Positions 11,261 through 18,116 of a stretch of 64,000 bases of DNA are shown in pieces. The stretch covers positions 1,736,001-1,800,000 of the forward strand of contig NZ_CP059888.1 of the NCBI RefSeq assembly GCF_016469335.1. The letters run 5' to 3'. The stretch comes from Flocculibacter collagenilyticus. Lineage in GTDB: Bacteria > Pseudomonadota > Gammaproteobacteria > Enterobacterales > Alteromonadaceae. Numbering within the stretch: the first letter of the stretch is position 1; each line of letters opens with the position of its first letter. The notes under the pieces are model-generated. The model saw only the letters and a program-made list of their open reading frames with translations, made no database searches and had not been told where the DNA came from. The position numbers and the translations under genes were made by a program.

Positions 11261-12805
11261 ATGTGTAGAGATTTATGCATAATGCCTCCTCATCCGGATT
11301 TGCACGACAAAATAGATAATTCTAAGCGCGCATTTCAGGAAGGCAGTTTACTTGATGACATCGATCAAGTAGACGTACTTGATATGCGAACGTTTACCCT
11401 AATTACAGGAAGACCTGATAAAACACGTGCGCACAACCACTCGCTAGATGCAGCGCCAGTTGTAGGTGTAAGAAAAGCATTGGCGTTATTAGTCGACTTT
11501 TCAGATAAGAAAGCGACTACTTCAAAAAGCCATTTCAACGATCTGCTATTTGATGTTGGTAGCAACAGCATGCGGGATTATTACCGCGAAGTGTCGTACA
11601 ACAAATTAGATGTACAAGGACAAGTAGCTGGTTCAGGGCCTACCGCAGGTTGGTACAGAGCACCACACCCAAAAAGTTATTACACAAATAATGATTATGG
11701 ATTTGGCGCGTACCCTAAAAATGCACAACGCTTGGTTGAACAGCTGATTGACCTTGCCGCACCACACGTTAACTTTGCTAATTACGACAACTCGGGCAAT
11801 GGCAAAGTTGAAGCGCTAATGATTATTTGCGCTGGTATTGGTGCAGAGCAATCGTCAAATAAAAATGACTTCTGGTCACATAAATGGAGTATTGCACCCA
11901 AGGCCGTTGATGGCGTAACCGTAGATAAATACTTTATGGCACCTGAAAATGGCAAAGTAGGTGTAATGTCTCATGAATTGGGCCATTTACTGCTAGGTTT
12001 ACCAGACTTATATGACACTGACTACTCTAGCCGAGGCACAGGCCGTTGGGATCTTATGGCGGGTGGTAGTTGGAATAATGGTGGTAATACGCCTGCGCAT
12101 CCAACTGCGTGGTGTAAAGTAAAAGCAGGGTGGATTACACCTACTGTAATTCATAATGCTGCACAGGCGGTTACTATTAAGCCTTATGCAGACAACCCTC
12201 AAGTCTATAAATTGCCGATAGGGCCTGCAAATAGCAAAGAGTATTTTTTACTGAGCAATCGTAAAAAAACGAAGTTTGATCAGCATATTCCTGGTGAAGG
12301 GTTAATTATCGAGCATATCGATGATAACAAAACCAATAATACTGATGAAAATCACTACTTAGTTGATATTGAACAATGTGACGGTTTGCGAGAACTAAAC
12401 AAAAATATCAACAGTGGTAATGCAAGTGATGCTTTTCCACACGGTGGAAATAACACGTTCAATAATGCAAGCACTCCAAACAGTAAAAGTTATGGTGGCG
12501 CAGATTCCAAGGTAGCAGTGACGAATATTGCCAAATCTGGAAACAACATAACTGCAAATATTAATGTTGGCGGTGCAGCAGCAAAACAATGGAAGAGCAA
12601 TGTTGCCATTACTCGTACCTACACTAGCTATCATGCCTCAAATTGTTGGGCATATATTAGTGGTACAGGATGGAGAAAAGTAGACAAAGTATCTAATGAC
12701 GGCGTAACCAACGTATTCGCTCTATTAGTTTACGCACATGCTTACGGCAGAAAAACAACATTGCAAATCGACGGTAGCAAAATCTACCTCGCATATATGA
12801 ATTAG
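11261..12805 (+). CDS. M6-like zinc metalloprotease without signal peptide
   Basis: The 514-residue protein has the M6 (immune-inhibitor-A-like) catalytic region: ALALLVDF near residue 74, MRDYYREVSYNKL near 104, the zinc motif HELGH at 238-242 followed by GLPDLYD, and the Met-turn WDLMAGG at 263-269. DNSGNG at 176-181 looks like a calcium loop. There is no Sec signal peptide. Instead it starts MCRDLCIMPPHPDL, a Cys/Pro-Pro opening that resembles protealysin-type M4 precursors, which carry a short propeptide with a PP motif. Residues 449-514 form a module encoded again by the next gene. It heads a three-gene operon. The M6 assignment is firm; the propeptide idea is inference. Confidence 0.85.
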   Translation: MCRDLCIMPPHPDLHDKIDNSKRAFQEGSLLDDIDQVDVLDMRTFTLITGRPDKTRAHNHSLDAAPVVGVRKALALLVDFSDKKATTSKSHFNDLLFDVGSNSMRDYYREVSYNKLDVQGQVAGSGPTAGWYRAPHPKSYYTNNDYGFGAYPKNAQRLVEQLIDLAAPHVNFANYDNSGNGKVEALMIICAGIGAEQSSNKNDFWSHKWSIAPKAVDGVTVDKYFMAPENGKVGVMSHELGHLLLGLPDLYDTDYSSRGTGRWDLMAGGSWNNGGNTPAHPTAWCKVKAGWITPTVIHNAAQAVTIKPYADNPQVYKLPIGPANSKEYFLLSNRKKTKFDQHIPGEGLIIEHIDDNKTNNTDENHYLVDIEQCDGLRELNKNINSGNASDAFPHGGNNTFNNASTPNSKSYGGADSKVAVTNIAKSGNNITANINVGGAAAKQWKSNVAITRTYTSYHASNCWAYISGTGWRKVDKVSNDGVTNVFALLVYAHAYGRKTTLQIDGSKIYLAYMN

Positions 12806-12815
12806 GAGATTCAAC

Positions 12816-13040
12816 ATGAACTTTTCAAACAAAGCAATCACTCGCACATACGCTTCACCTCACTCTAAAAATGTTTGGGGCTATATTGCCACTATCGGCT
12901 GGAGAAAAATTAAGCCAGATAATAACGACGGTTCAACTAACATGTTTATTATCCTTAATGCAGCTAGAGCAAGCGGCAAAACCTGCTCAGGTACGATTGA
13001 AGACGCAACAAATCAAATCACGATTCTATATTTAAATTAG
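12816..13040 (+). CDS. Stand-alone copy of the protease C-terminal module
   Basis: A 74-residue protein aligning with the last 66 residues of the upstream metalloprotease: 26 of 54 positions are identical by hand alignment. Shared landmarks are ITRTY, a W-x-Y-I strand, GWRK, NDG-x-TN and a C-terminal Y-[ML]-N. It has no signal peptide. The start ATG follows a strong AGGAG that overlaps the preceding stop (10-base gap), so it is translated from the same mRNA. It could be a decoy or inhibitor, a partner subunit or a chaperone for the protease; none of these is shown. I do not recognise the domain family. Confidence 0.8.
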   Translation: MNFSNKAITRTYASPHSKNVWGYIATIGWRKIKPDNNDGSTNMFIILNAARASGKTCSGTIEDATNQITILYLN

Positions 13041-13049
13041 GAGTTTGAT

Positions 13050-13511
13050 ATGTCGCAAATAATTAATATCAACATATCTGAATCGACGGGAAGCGGAGGC
13101 GAGGCGATGGATCAATATTCATCAGGTCATACTAATGACTTTTCAGCACCAGCTCCAGATACCGCCGACGTGTTTAGCGCAGCAGGTTCGCACGATGATA
13201 TGCCTCACCCAGAAGCGGGAGGACATGAATCTAGTGGTCATGAAGACATGCATGCTGATACAGGTATTCCTAGCCCAATGGCTGACGCCGACAACGCTAT
13301 GGCTGAAAGCGATAGTGGCACTCCGTCACCGCACAGTGGCAGTTTTGAAGCTGCCAGAGGTTTTGAAGAAGAGCCTTCACCTTCTGCATCAGATGAAGAA
13401 GAAAGTGCCTCTACATCAAGCGATGACGGTGAACCAGAGCCTGAAGAGCTAGAAGAAAAGAAACCAGCGGCTAAAAAAGCAAGTACGAGCAAAGCTAAGA
13501 AAGCAACATAG
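13050..13511 (+). CDS. Acidic, disordered protein with Lys/Ala tail
   Basis: A 153-residue low-complexity protein. A short beta-prone start (MSQIININIS) is followed by about 115 residues rich in Ser, Ala, Pro, Asp, Glu and Gly with seven His (for example SHDDMPHPE). A strongly acidic run leads into a basic H1-like tail (KKPAAKKAS, KAKKAT). It has no signal peptide or folded domain that I recognise. AGGAG overlaps the upstream stop and lies nine bases before the ATG, placing it third in the metalloprotease operon. The spaced His residues could bind metal; the basic tail could bind nucleic acid or an acidic surface. Confidence 0.75.
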   Translation: MSQIININISESTGSGGEAMDQYSSGHTNDFSAPAPDTADVFSAAGSHDDMPHPEAGGHESSGHEDMHADTGIPSPMADADNAMAESDSGTPSPHSGSFEAARGFEEEPSPSASDEEESASTSSDDGEPEPEELEEKKPAAKKASTSKAKKAT

Positions 13512-13567
13512 CCATATTCGCAAATGAATATACTTTAGAGGCGTATACCTCTAATAAGCTGAAAAAC

Positions 13568-13610
13568 AAATATTGCATAAAAATAACTCAGTATTTTATG
13601 CAATATTTTT
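13568..13610 (+). terminator. Terminator of the metalloprotease operon
   Basis: A perfect 15-bp stem (13568-13582 with 13594-13608), an 11-nt loop and a terminal T-run lie 57 bases after the third gene. This delimits the three-gene operon. Confidence 0.93.
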
Positions 13611-13705
13611 ATTTAAGCGCTAACTTATTAAGATCAATACATGCAAATAACACTGCTGCTTGATGGTTAGCAGTTTGAATAGCAAAAATCGTGAAGGTGA
13701 ACAAT

Positions 13706-13972
13706 ATGAATGTCAGTGCAGCACCTAATGAGATTATGATAACTGGAAAAATTAAATCAGTATCAACAGAAGATGATAAAACGACGGTAACATTAGAAGT
13801 CACAAAAGCAGACAGCCTCTTCGGACCATGTTTTGCAGAACAAGGCCAAGCTATATCATGCTTTACTTATAACTCCTCAAAAACCCTAGAAAAAAATGAC
13901 ATGATAACCGCCAAAGCAGAATACATCGGCGGGCCAGATCGGGGTGTGTATCAGCTGCTTGAAATTGAGTAA
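13706..13972 (+). CDS. Small hypothetical protein, beta-rich
   Basis: An 88-residue protein predicted to be mostly beta strands (IMITGKIKSVS, KTTVTLEVT, MITAKAEYIGG), with two Cys at about 49 and 58. The pattern could suit an OB-like barrel, but I do not recognise the family. The ATG at 13706 is preceded by AAGGTGA five bases upstream; the GTG at 13691 would place that ribosome site inside the gene, so the later start is preferred. It lies after the metalloprotease operon terminator, so it is a separate unit. Confidence 0.6.
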   Translation: MNVSAAPNEIMITGKIKSVSTEDDKTTVTLEVTKADSLFGPCFAEQGQAISCFTYNSSKTLEKNDMITAKAEYIGGPDRGVYQLLEIE

Positions 13973-14152
13973 GCAACGTTTCTTGGTGCACATGATTTGC
14001 AATCAATTTTAAAAGGTATGTATTACCGAGTGGCTTGTTGCATATAACCTGTAGCAGTACTAAAAATGTATCAGATTTTAATTATCATTGTGGAGTGTTT
14101 GACTACTAAAAAATGGAAATTAATATATTGTTGTGTTTAACGGGGGATTTTC

Positions 14153-14824
14153 GTGAATTGTTGGATTTGTGGTACAGAAGCAAAAACAGGAGAGCACCTT
14201 GTTAAGGCATCTGATTTAAAGTCTGTATTTGGCTCAGTATCCCAAAAAAAGCCTTTGTATATTCATAATAAAGATGAAAAAAATATAAGACTAAACAGTA
14301 TAAAAAGGGGAAGTGTAATTAAATCAAAAGCCCTTATTTGTGCTTTCTGTAATAACGCTAGAACTGCTCCTCATGATAGAGCGTGGGAAAAGCTGTCAAA
14401 CTATCTTAGAAATAAAATAGCTTCATATTCAAGTCACGTGGTTAAGCTAAATAGAGTATTTCCAGGTGAAATAAAGTCTCAAATGTTGAATGTACATTTG
14501 TATTTTGCAAAGCTGTTTGGATGTTCGATAAAAGAGTCTGAAATTGCTATAGACTTAACACAATTTCAGAAGTGTATTTTGCAAGGCAAAGCTCATCCAA
14601 GTTTGTATATCTCGTTTGGGATGTCAAATGGAATGTTAACTGGCAATACTAACATCCGAATTGATAGCATAAATAACGGTGTAAAGTTTGCCAGTTGGTT
14701 CTACATTGTAGGTTCTTTAGCTGTGAATATAATGTACGCGGCACCTTGCGAAAAGAGGCGGGGCTTAGATAAGGCTTGGCATCCTTATTCAATAAGTAAA
14801 AAGTTGAAGCTTGTGAAATATTAA
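14153..14824 (+). CDS. Putative HNH-like zinc protein
   Basis: A 223-residue protein. Its N-terminal 80 residues hold two Cys pairs, C3-x-x-C6 and C63-x-x-C66, plus GEH (His15), NN at 67-68 and His74. This treble-clef arrangement is used by HNH nucleases with structural zinc. The remaining 140 residues are mixed alpha/beta, with no motif I recognise. The start is GTG at 14153 with GGGGGA upstream. The gene is AT-rich and isolated, and it opens a stretch of small and broken genes, suggesting acquired DNA. Nuclease activity is inferred only from the Cys/His layout. Confidence 0.5.
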   Translation: MNCWICGTEAKTGEHLVKASDLKSVFGSVSQKKPLYIHNKDEKNIRLNSIKRGSVIKSKALICAFCNNARTAPHDRAWEKLSNYLRNKIASYSSHVVKLNRVFPGEIKSQMLNVHLYFAKLFGCSIKESEIAIDLTQFQKCILQGKAHPSLYISFGMSNGMLTGNTNIRIDSINNGVKFASWFYIVGSLAVNIMYAAPCEKRRGLDKAWHPYSISKKLKLVKY

Positions 14825-15002
14825 ATATGTTATATATGAATCTTTTAGTGATAAATGCAGGATGCTGTCATTACTTGGTTCAATTTGTTTTACAACGTTA
14901 ATTAGCTAAGTATTTTGAGTCACAAGTAAGGTGTTATTCGTAAAATGAAACGCGAATAATAAAGTATATTATCAGTTTGATCTTTATTAATCTTAAGACT
15001 CA

Positions 15003-15063
15003 GTTTTAGTTGTTCCAGCGGTTTTCATAGGAGCTACTGTAATGGCTGCAGGTGGAGGCTAAT
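15003..15063 (+). pseudogene. Fragment of a hydrophobic protein C-terminus
   Basis: The frame reads SVLVVPAVFIGATVMAAGGG then TAA. It looks like the last membrane-spanning part of a protein, but it is closed upstream by a TAA and has no start codon. It is one of several gene pieces between 14825 and 15285. The rest of that interval shows an imperfect TTATTCG/CGAATAA hairpin near 14935 and no intact gene. Confidence 0.3.
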
Positions 15064-15102
15064 AACTTACGCGCTCTCATGTATTTTCAAGTGGGGTGTT
15101 AA

Positions 15103-15171
15103 ATGCTACAAATTGCATCAGCAGCACTTTTAGCCTACTATTTTTTACCTCTTAGTATGGTGGTGCAATGA
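15103..15171 (+). pseudogene. Truncated copy of the 5' end of the membrane gene at 17770
   Basis: A 22-codon frame starting MLQIASAALLAYYF and ending in TGA. Its first 16 bases (ATGCTACAAATTGCAT) and the TTAAA just before them are identical to the start of the intact membrane-protein gene at 17770, with a further match at AGC. After about ten codons the similarity is lost. It is best read as a partial duplication or decayed paralog. Confidence 0.45.
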
Positions 15172-15194
15172 CTATCACAACCAAATTTAAACAT

Positions 15195-15299
15195 ATGAAT
15201 CTTAAATTAATTATGGCTTTGGCTTTGAGTTAAGCTAGTACACAAATAGCAGACGCTAAGTCAGATTTATGTACAAAGGAATATTTTGGTAAAAATTAA
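15195..15299 (+). pseudogene. Secreted-protein remnant with stop codon in its signal peptide
   Basis: MNLKLIMALALS is followed by an in-frame TAA at 15231-15233, then ASTQIADAKSDLCTKEYFGKN and a second TAA. Reading through the first stop gives a normal-looking Sec signal peptide with cleavage after ADA. The piece is therefore a decayed small exported protein. Its 3' end overlaps the start of the next intact gene. Confidence 0.45.
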
Positions 15300-15735
15300 A
15301 TGTCTGGTAGTTGTTTTAATCTTGTTTTGTTCACAAATAGCCTCTGCTTGTAGGTGTGATGGGCTTAATCCAAAAGATGCGGTAGACTCTTCAAAAGCCA
15401 TCCTTATTGTTTATGTTGTTGAGACTAAAGTTAAAGATATCCCTGCTAATAGTTATGGCTATGGTGGGAAAATGACACTTCTTGAAGCCAAATTTAAAAT
15501 ATTAGAGACTCTTAAAGCTTCCAAAAAGCCAATTAATATAATTAGGTCAATTGGTTCTTGTGGTATGCCTATAATGGCAGGTAAAAAGTACTATGTCAGT
15601 ATCCCGAAAGAGAGTCCTATAGAGAATTTGATTTCTGTTTGTACTGGTTCATTCCAAATTTGGGAGTCTGATAAAAGTAAAATTAAAGAGCTACGTCAAA
15701 TTATTCAGAGTAAATTGTTGAAGCAGGAAAAATAA
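15286..15735 (+). CDS. Secreted TIMP/NTR-like protein
   Basis: A 149-residue exported protein with a Sec signal peptide ending ASA at residue 21. The mature protein begins Cys-Arg-Cys (C22, C24), then KDAVDSSKAILIVYVVE, a segment SIGSCGMPIMAGKKYYVSI (C92) and VCTGSF (C119). Four Cys placed this way, with S-C-G-x-x-x-x-x-G-x-x-Y-x-V, recall bacterial proteins with a TIMP/NTR-like fold. Some NTR-fold proteins inhibit metalloproteases; no such function is shown here. The start is TTG at 15286 with AAAGGA five bases upstream. An imperfect lipobox (ASAC) makes lipidation possible but unlikely. Confidence 0.65.
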   Translation: MVKIKCLVVVLILFCSQIASACRCDGLNPKDAVDSSKAILIVYVVETKVKDIPANSYGYGGKMTLLEAKFKILETLKASKKPINIIRSIGSCGMPIMAGKKYYVSIPKESPIENLISVCTGSFQIWESDKSKIKELRQIIQSKLLKQEK

Positions 15736-15790
15736 TAATTGGCTTTTGCTCCTGCGTAGCTTATTTTTAGCTCCAATGTTATTGCCCTAT

Positions 15791-16181
15791 ATGGGCGTTA
15801 ATGCTTCAAGAGATTCGAGTGAAATTCGAGATAAGAGACAAATATACAGTGATAGATTGTTGCTCGTTTGAAAGGGCGGATTCTCCAATGGGCTTGGTTC
15901 ATGGATAATTGATGCCAACAAAGAAATATTACTCGAGTTTTATTTATTCAAACTTAAATGTTTCTGCCGTCGGTTTTAACGTAATAATGGGCTTTGAGTC
16001 AATCACGATTGAAGACATATATTAGGAAGTTGGGGAAGTAAGTATTGGGGTTACTGAGCACTTCCAAGTTCAGAAGAGTTCGACAAATATTTTGAGCATT
16101 AGCAAGAGAGCTATGATAGACAACTTAGCTAGTAGGAATTTAACAACTGACAGTTTGATACACCGCTGTGCTAGGCATTAG
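15791..16181 (+). pseudogene. Decayed gene, possible paralog of the TIMP/NTR-like gene
   Basis: No intact frame spans this interval, but coding-like pieces occur in two frames. One starts MGVNASRDSSEIRDKR. Another contains MPTKKYYSSFIYSNLNVSAV, is broken by a TAG after IEDIY, and continues open for about 50 codons to RCARH-stop. The KKYY segment after MP recalls MPIMAGKKYYVSI in the gene just upstream. At least one frameshift and one nonsense change are needed to join the pieces. Confidence 0.35.
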
Positions 16182-16189
16182 GTATTAAT

Positions 16190-16594
16190 TTGATTATTCT
16201 GCTTTTATTTTTGTGGTTTGGGTTAGGCTGGCTTAGCCACAAAATGTTGGTGTTATTTTTCATGGAAGGTAGAGTTACTTATGCCAAGAGTGAAAATTTA
16301 AAGCTGCTCTATAGAGCATTAAGCTTTGGTCTTTCGTATTCGCCAGTACCTGTAGGATTTTTCGTTCTACCAGCAGTAGTCGTTTTTCCGTTTTGTGTTA
16401 TAGGTCTGCTTTGGCTTGTGGCTCAAGCTTTTTTTACTAATAAAATGGGCAGTAACAATGAGTTAATCAATTTTTTTATAATACATACCGAAATATCAAT
16501 AGCTTCTTCATTATGCTTCACGCTAATATCGTTCGTTACACTTTGGTGTTACAGCAAGTTAAAACCTCACAACTCGAGTCAACGAGACAAATAG
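16190..16594 (+). CDS. Small multi-pass membrane protein, unrecognised
   Basis: A 134-residue hydrophobic protein with about three membrane helices (residues 1-25, 50-80 and 98-120) and a polar C-terminal tail. I do not recognise the family. The start is TTG at 16190, with a short AGG seven bases upstream; the weak initiation signal lowers confidence. It begins nine bases after the decayed gene, in an AT-rich patch of small same-strand genes. Confidence 0.5.
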   Translation: MIILLLFLWFGLGWLSHKMLVLFFMEGRVTYAKSENLKLLYRALSFGLSYSPVPVGFFVLPAVVVFPFCVIGLLWLVAQAFFTNKMGSNNELINFFIIHTEISIASSLCFTLISFVTLWCYSKLKPHNSSQRDK

Positions 16595-16654
16595 TGCTTG
16601 GTTATGTTCTCGCTGATTTTTGAGACGATATTGTACAAATAGTGGTTACATAAA

Positions 16655-16930
16655 TTGAAAAAAAATAATTTATCAAGAGAGTTTAAGGCTTTTGTAATTG
16701 GAACGCTTTTAGTTCTTGCTTTAGGGCTTTATTTTATTTGGGCTGGTAGCCCAGTCCCTAACATGCAGGAAAGTATAGCCTTAAATAAACGGCCTATATG
16801 GGAAATGCCGTGGTTTGAGTTCTGTATTAAAGGACTTTTAACCGTTTTAGTGTTGCAAGTTTATTTTTTGGCAATTGCACGACCAGCGTTGAGAGCAATT
16901 ATATATCCTTCATCAGACAATGAGCTATAA
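16655..16930 (+). CDS. Small two-pass membrane protein, unrecognised
   Basis: A 91-residue protein with a basic N-terminus (KKNNLSREFK), a membrane helix at about 12-30 and a second at about 57-78. The loop between them is short and polar. The start is a TTG at 16655 without a good Shine-Dalgarno sequence. It might be co-transcribed with the gene at 16190 (60-base gap). The function is unknown. Confidence 0.45.
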   Translation: MKKNNLSREFKAFVIGTLLVLALGLYFIWAGSPVPNMQESIALNKRPIWEMPWFEFCIKGLLTVLVLQVYFLAIARPALRAIIYPSSDNEL

Positions 16931-17026
16931 AACAGCTTCAATCAAAAAATGCGTATTCTAAGTCCATAATTTAGTATAACTATTTTGTGAAGATTACAGC
17001 AATCCTAATAAGACAAGGCGATGTTA

Positions 17027-17611
17027 ATGAAAACCTTAAAATTAGTTATATCTACTATTTTTGTATCCCAGCTTGCAGTTGCAGAGGTGAGTATTTCTCT
17101 TGCTAATGGCACTGAAAAAGAAGAGATGAAGCGAAAACAAGTTTTACGGCTGATTGAGCAACATGACCTCAAAAAGTGGTGGTTTACAAACAATATTATT
17201 ATAGACGAATCGGTAAGAAGCCCTTATAGCCATCCAATTCTAACTCTTAAAGCTTCAAGACCAAATAACGACCCTGCTGGTTTGTCTCAGCTTCTGCACG
17301 AACAAATTCATTGGTTTGAGGATGCACGAAAGGAAGAGGTAGCAAAGACTGTTGCTGAACTCCGAAAAATGTACCCATCTGTGCCTGTTGGTTTTCCGAA
17401 TGGTGCAAGAAGCGAATTTTCCACTTATTTGCATCTCGCTGTTTGCTTAATGGAATTGGATGCCCTTACACATGTATTAGGTAAAGAAAAAGCTGAAATG
17501 GTTGTTGCGAAAAACGGTAAGTACTTTTATAAATGGATTTACAAAACTGTACTTCAAGACCAAACACAAATACGAGAAGTTCTGAACAATAATGATTTGT
17601 ACATTGAGTAA
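17027..17611 (+). CDS. Secreted protein with HExxH zinc-peptidase motif
   Basis: A 194-residue protein with a clean Sec signal peptide (MKTLKLVISTIFVSQLAVA, cleaved before EVS). The mature part contains LLHEQIHWFEDA, so HEQIH at 91-95 supplies the HExxH zinc ligands of a zincin. A candidate third ligand is the Glu in MELDAL about 55 residues later. I do not recognise a named family. AAGG lies eight bases before ATG 17027 but only two before ATG 17021, so the later start is preferred. Proteolytic activity is inferred from the motif only. Confidence 0.6.
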   Translation: MKTLKLVISTIFVSQLAVAEVSISLANGTEKEEMKRKQVLRLIEQHDLKKWWFTNNIIIDESVRSPYSHPILTLKASRPNNDPAGLSQLLHEQIHWFEDARKEEVAKTVAELRKMYPSVPVGFPNGARSEFSTYLHLAVCLMELDALTHVLGKEKAEMVVAKNGKYFYKWIYKTVLQDQTQIREVLNNNDLYIE

Positions 17612-17769
17612 TGCCTTCTAAGAAAGCTTCCACACACTATAGTGAGAAAATAACTCGTGGTTGACTGGTTTAATGGAGCTGGATATTTTAACTGTCAATA
17701 ATAGACAAATCACATTCAGAAATTTAGAGCTTATTTCTGGGTCTTAAAAACTAGTACATAGAGGTTTAA

Positions 17770-18096
17770 ATGCTACAAATTGCATTAGCTACATTTTTTG
17801 TTTTTTTATTTTTTAAAATTAAAGACCCTGAAGGCGGCTTAGATGGTTTTGGCGCATTAGCCATGGTATTGGCTCCTGCGATAGTGATTTTTTTTACTGC
17901 TATGGCTGTCACCGCATTAGAAATGCCTGAGTATATAATTAGTCTTTCAGAGTTATTTTACGTGGTCATCCCGTTCTTTTTAATAAAAGAGATATATGGG
18001 TATTCAAATAAAAAAGCTGCACTTTACTCATTGATCGTTTTTGGCTTGGTTATGTTAAGTTCGATTATTATTGCTTTGTTATTTAATCAATTCTGA
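17770..18096 (+). CDS. Small three-pass membrane protein, unrecognised
   Basis: A 108-residue hydrophobic protein with helices at about 1-16, 30-50, 58-74 and 82-104 and the loop KIKDPEGGLDG. GAGG precedes the ATG by a suitable distance. The first 16 bases of the gene are duplicated at 15103 in a truncated copy. It ends in a hairpin shared with the convergent chemoreceptor gene. The function is unknown. Confidence 0.5.
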   Translation: MLQIALATFFVFLFFKIKDPEGGLDGFGALAMVLAPAIVIFFTAMAVTALEMPEYIISLSELFYVVIPFFLIKEIYGYSNKKAALYSLIVFGLVMLSSIIIALLFNQF

Positions 18097-18116
18097 GTGA
18101 GCTACGTTACTCAGAA
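18091..18116. terminator. Hairpin overlapping two convergent stop codons
   Basis: TTCTGAGT (18091-18098) and ACTCAGAA (18109-18116) form an 8-bp stem with a 10-nt loop. The stem and loop include the stop codons of both the membrane gene and the chemoreceptor. There is no T-run after it on either strand, so it is a weak terminator candidate. Confidence 0.4.

Noticed and set aside
13135-13452. Second-frame 105-codon plus-strand frame within the acidic protein gene
   Set aside because: It is an overlapping shadow of a low-complexity gene and lacks its own ribosome site.
14100-18100. Integron-like gene-cassette array
   Set aside because: The small same-strand genes and a GGGCGTTAATGCTTCAAGAG stretch near 15793 recall attC ends, but I found no repeated attC hairpins between genes and no integrase gene.
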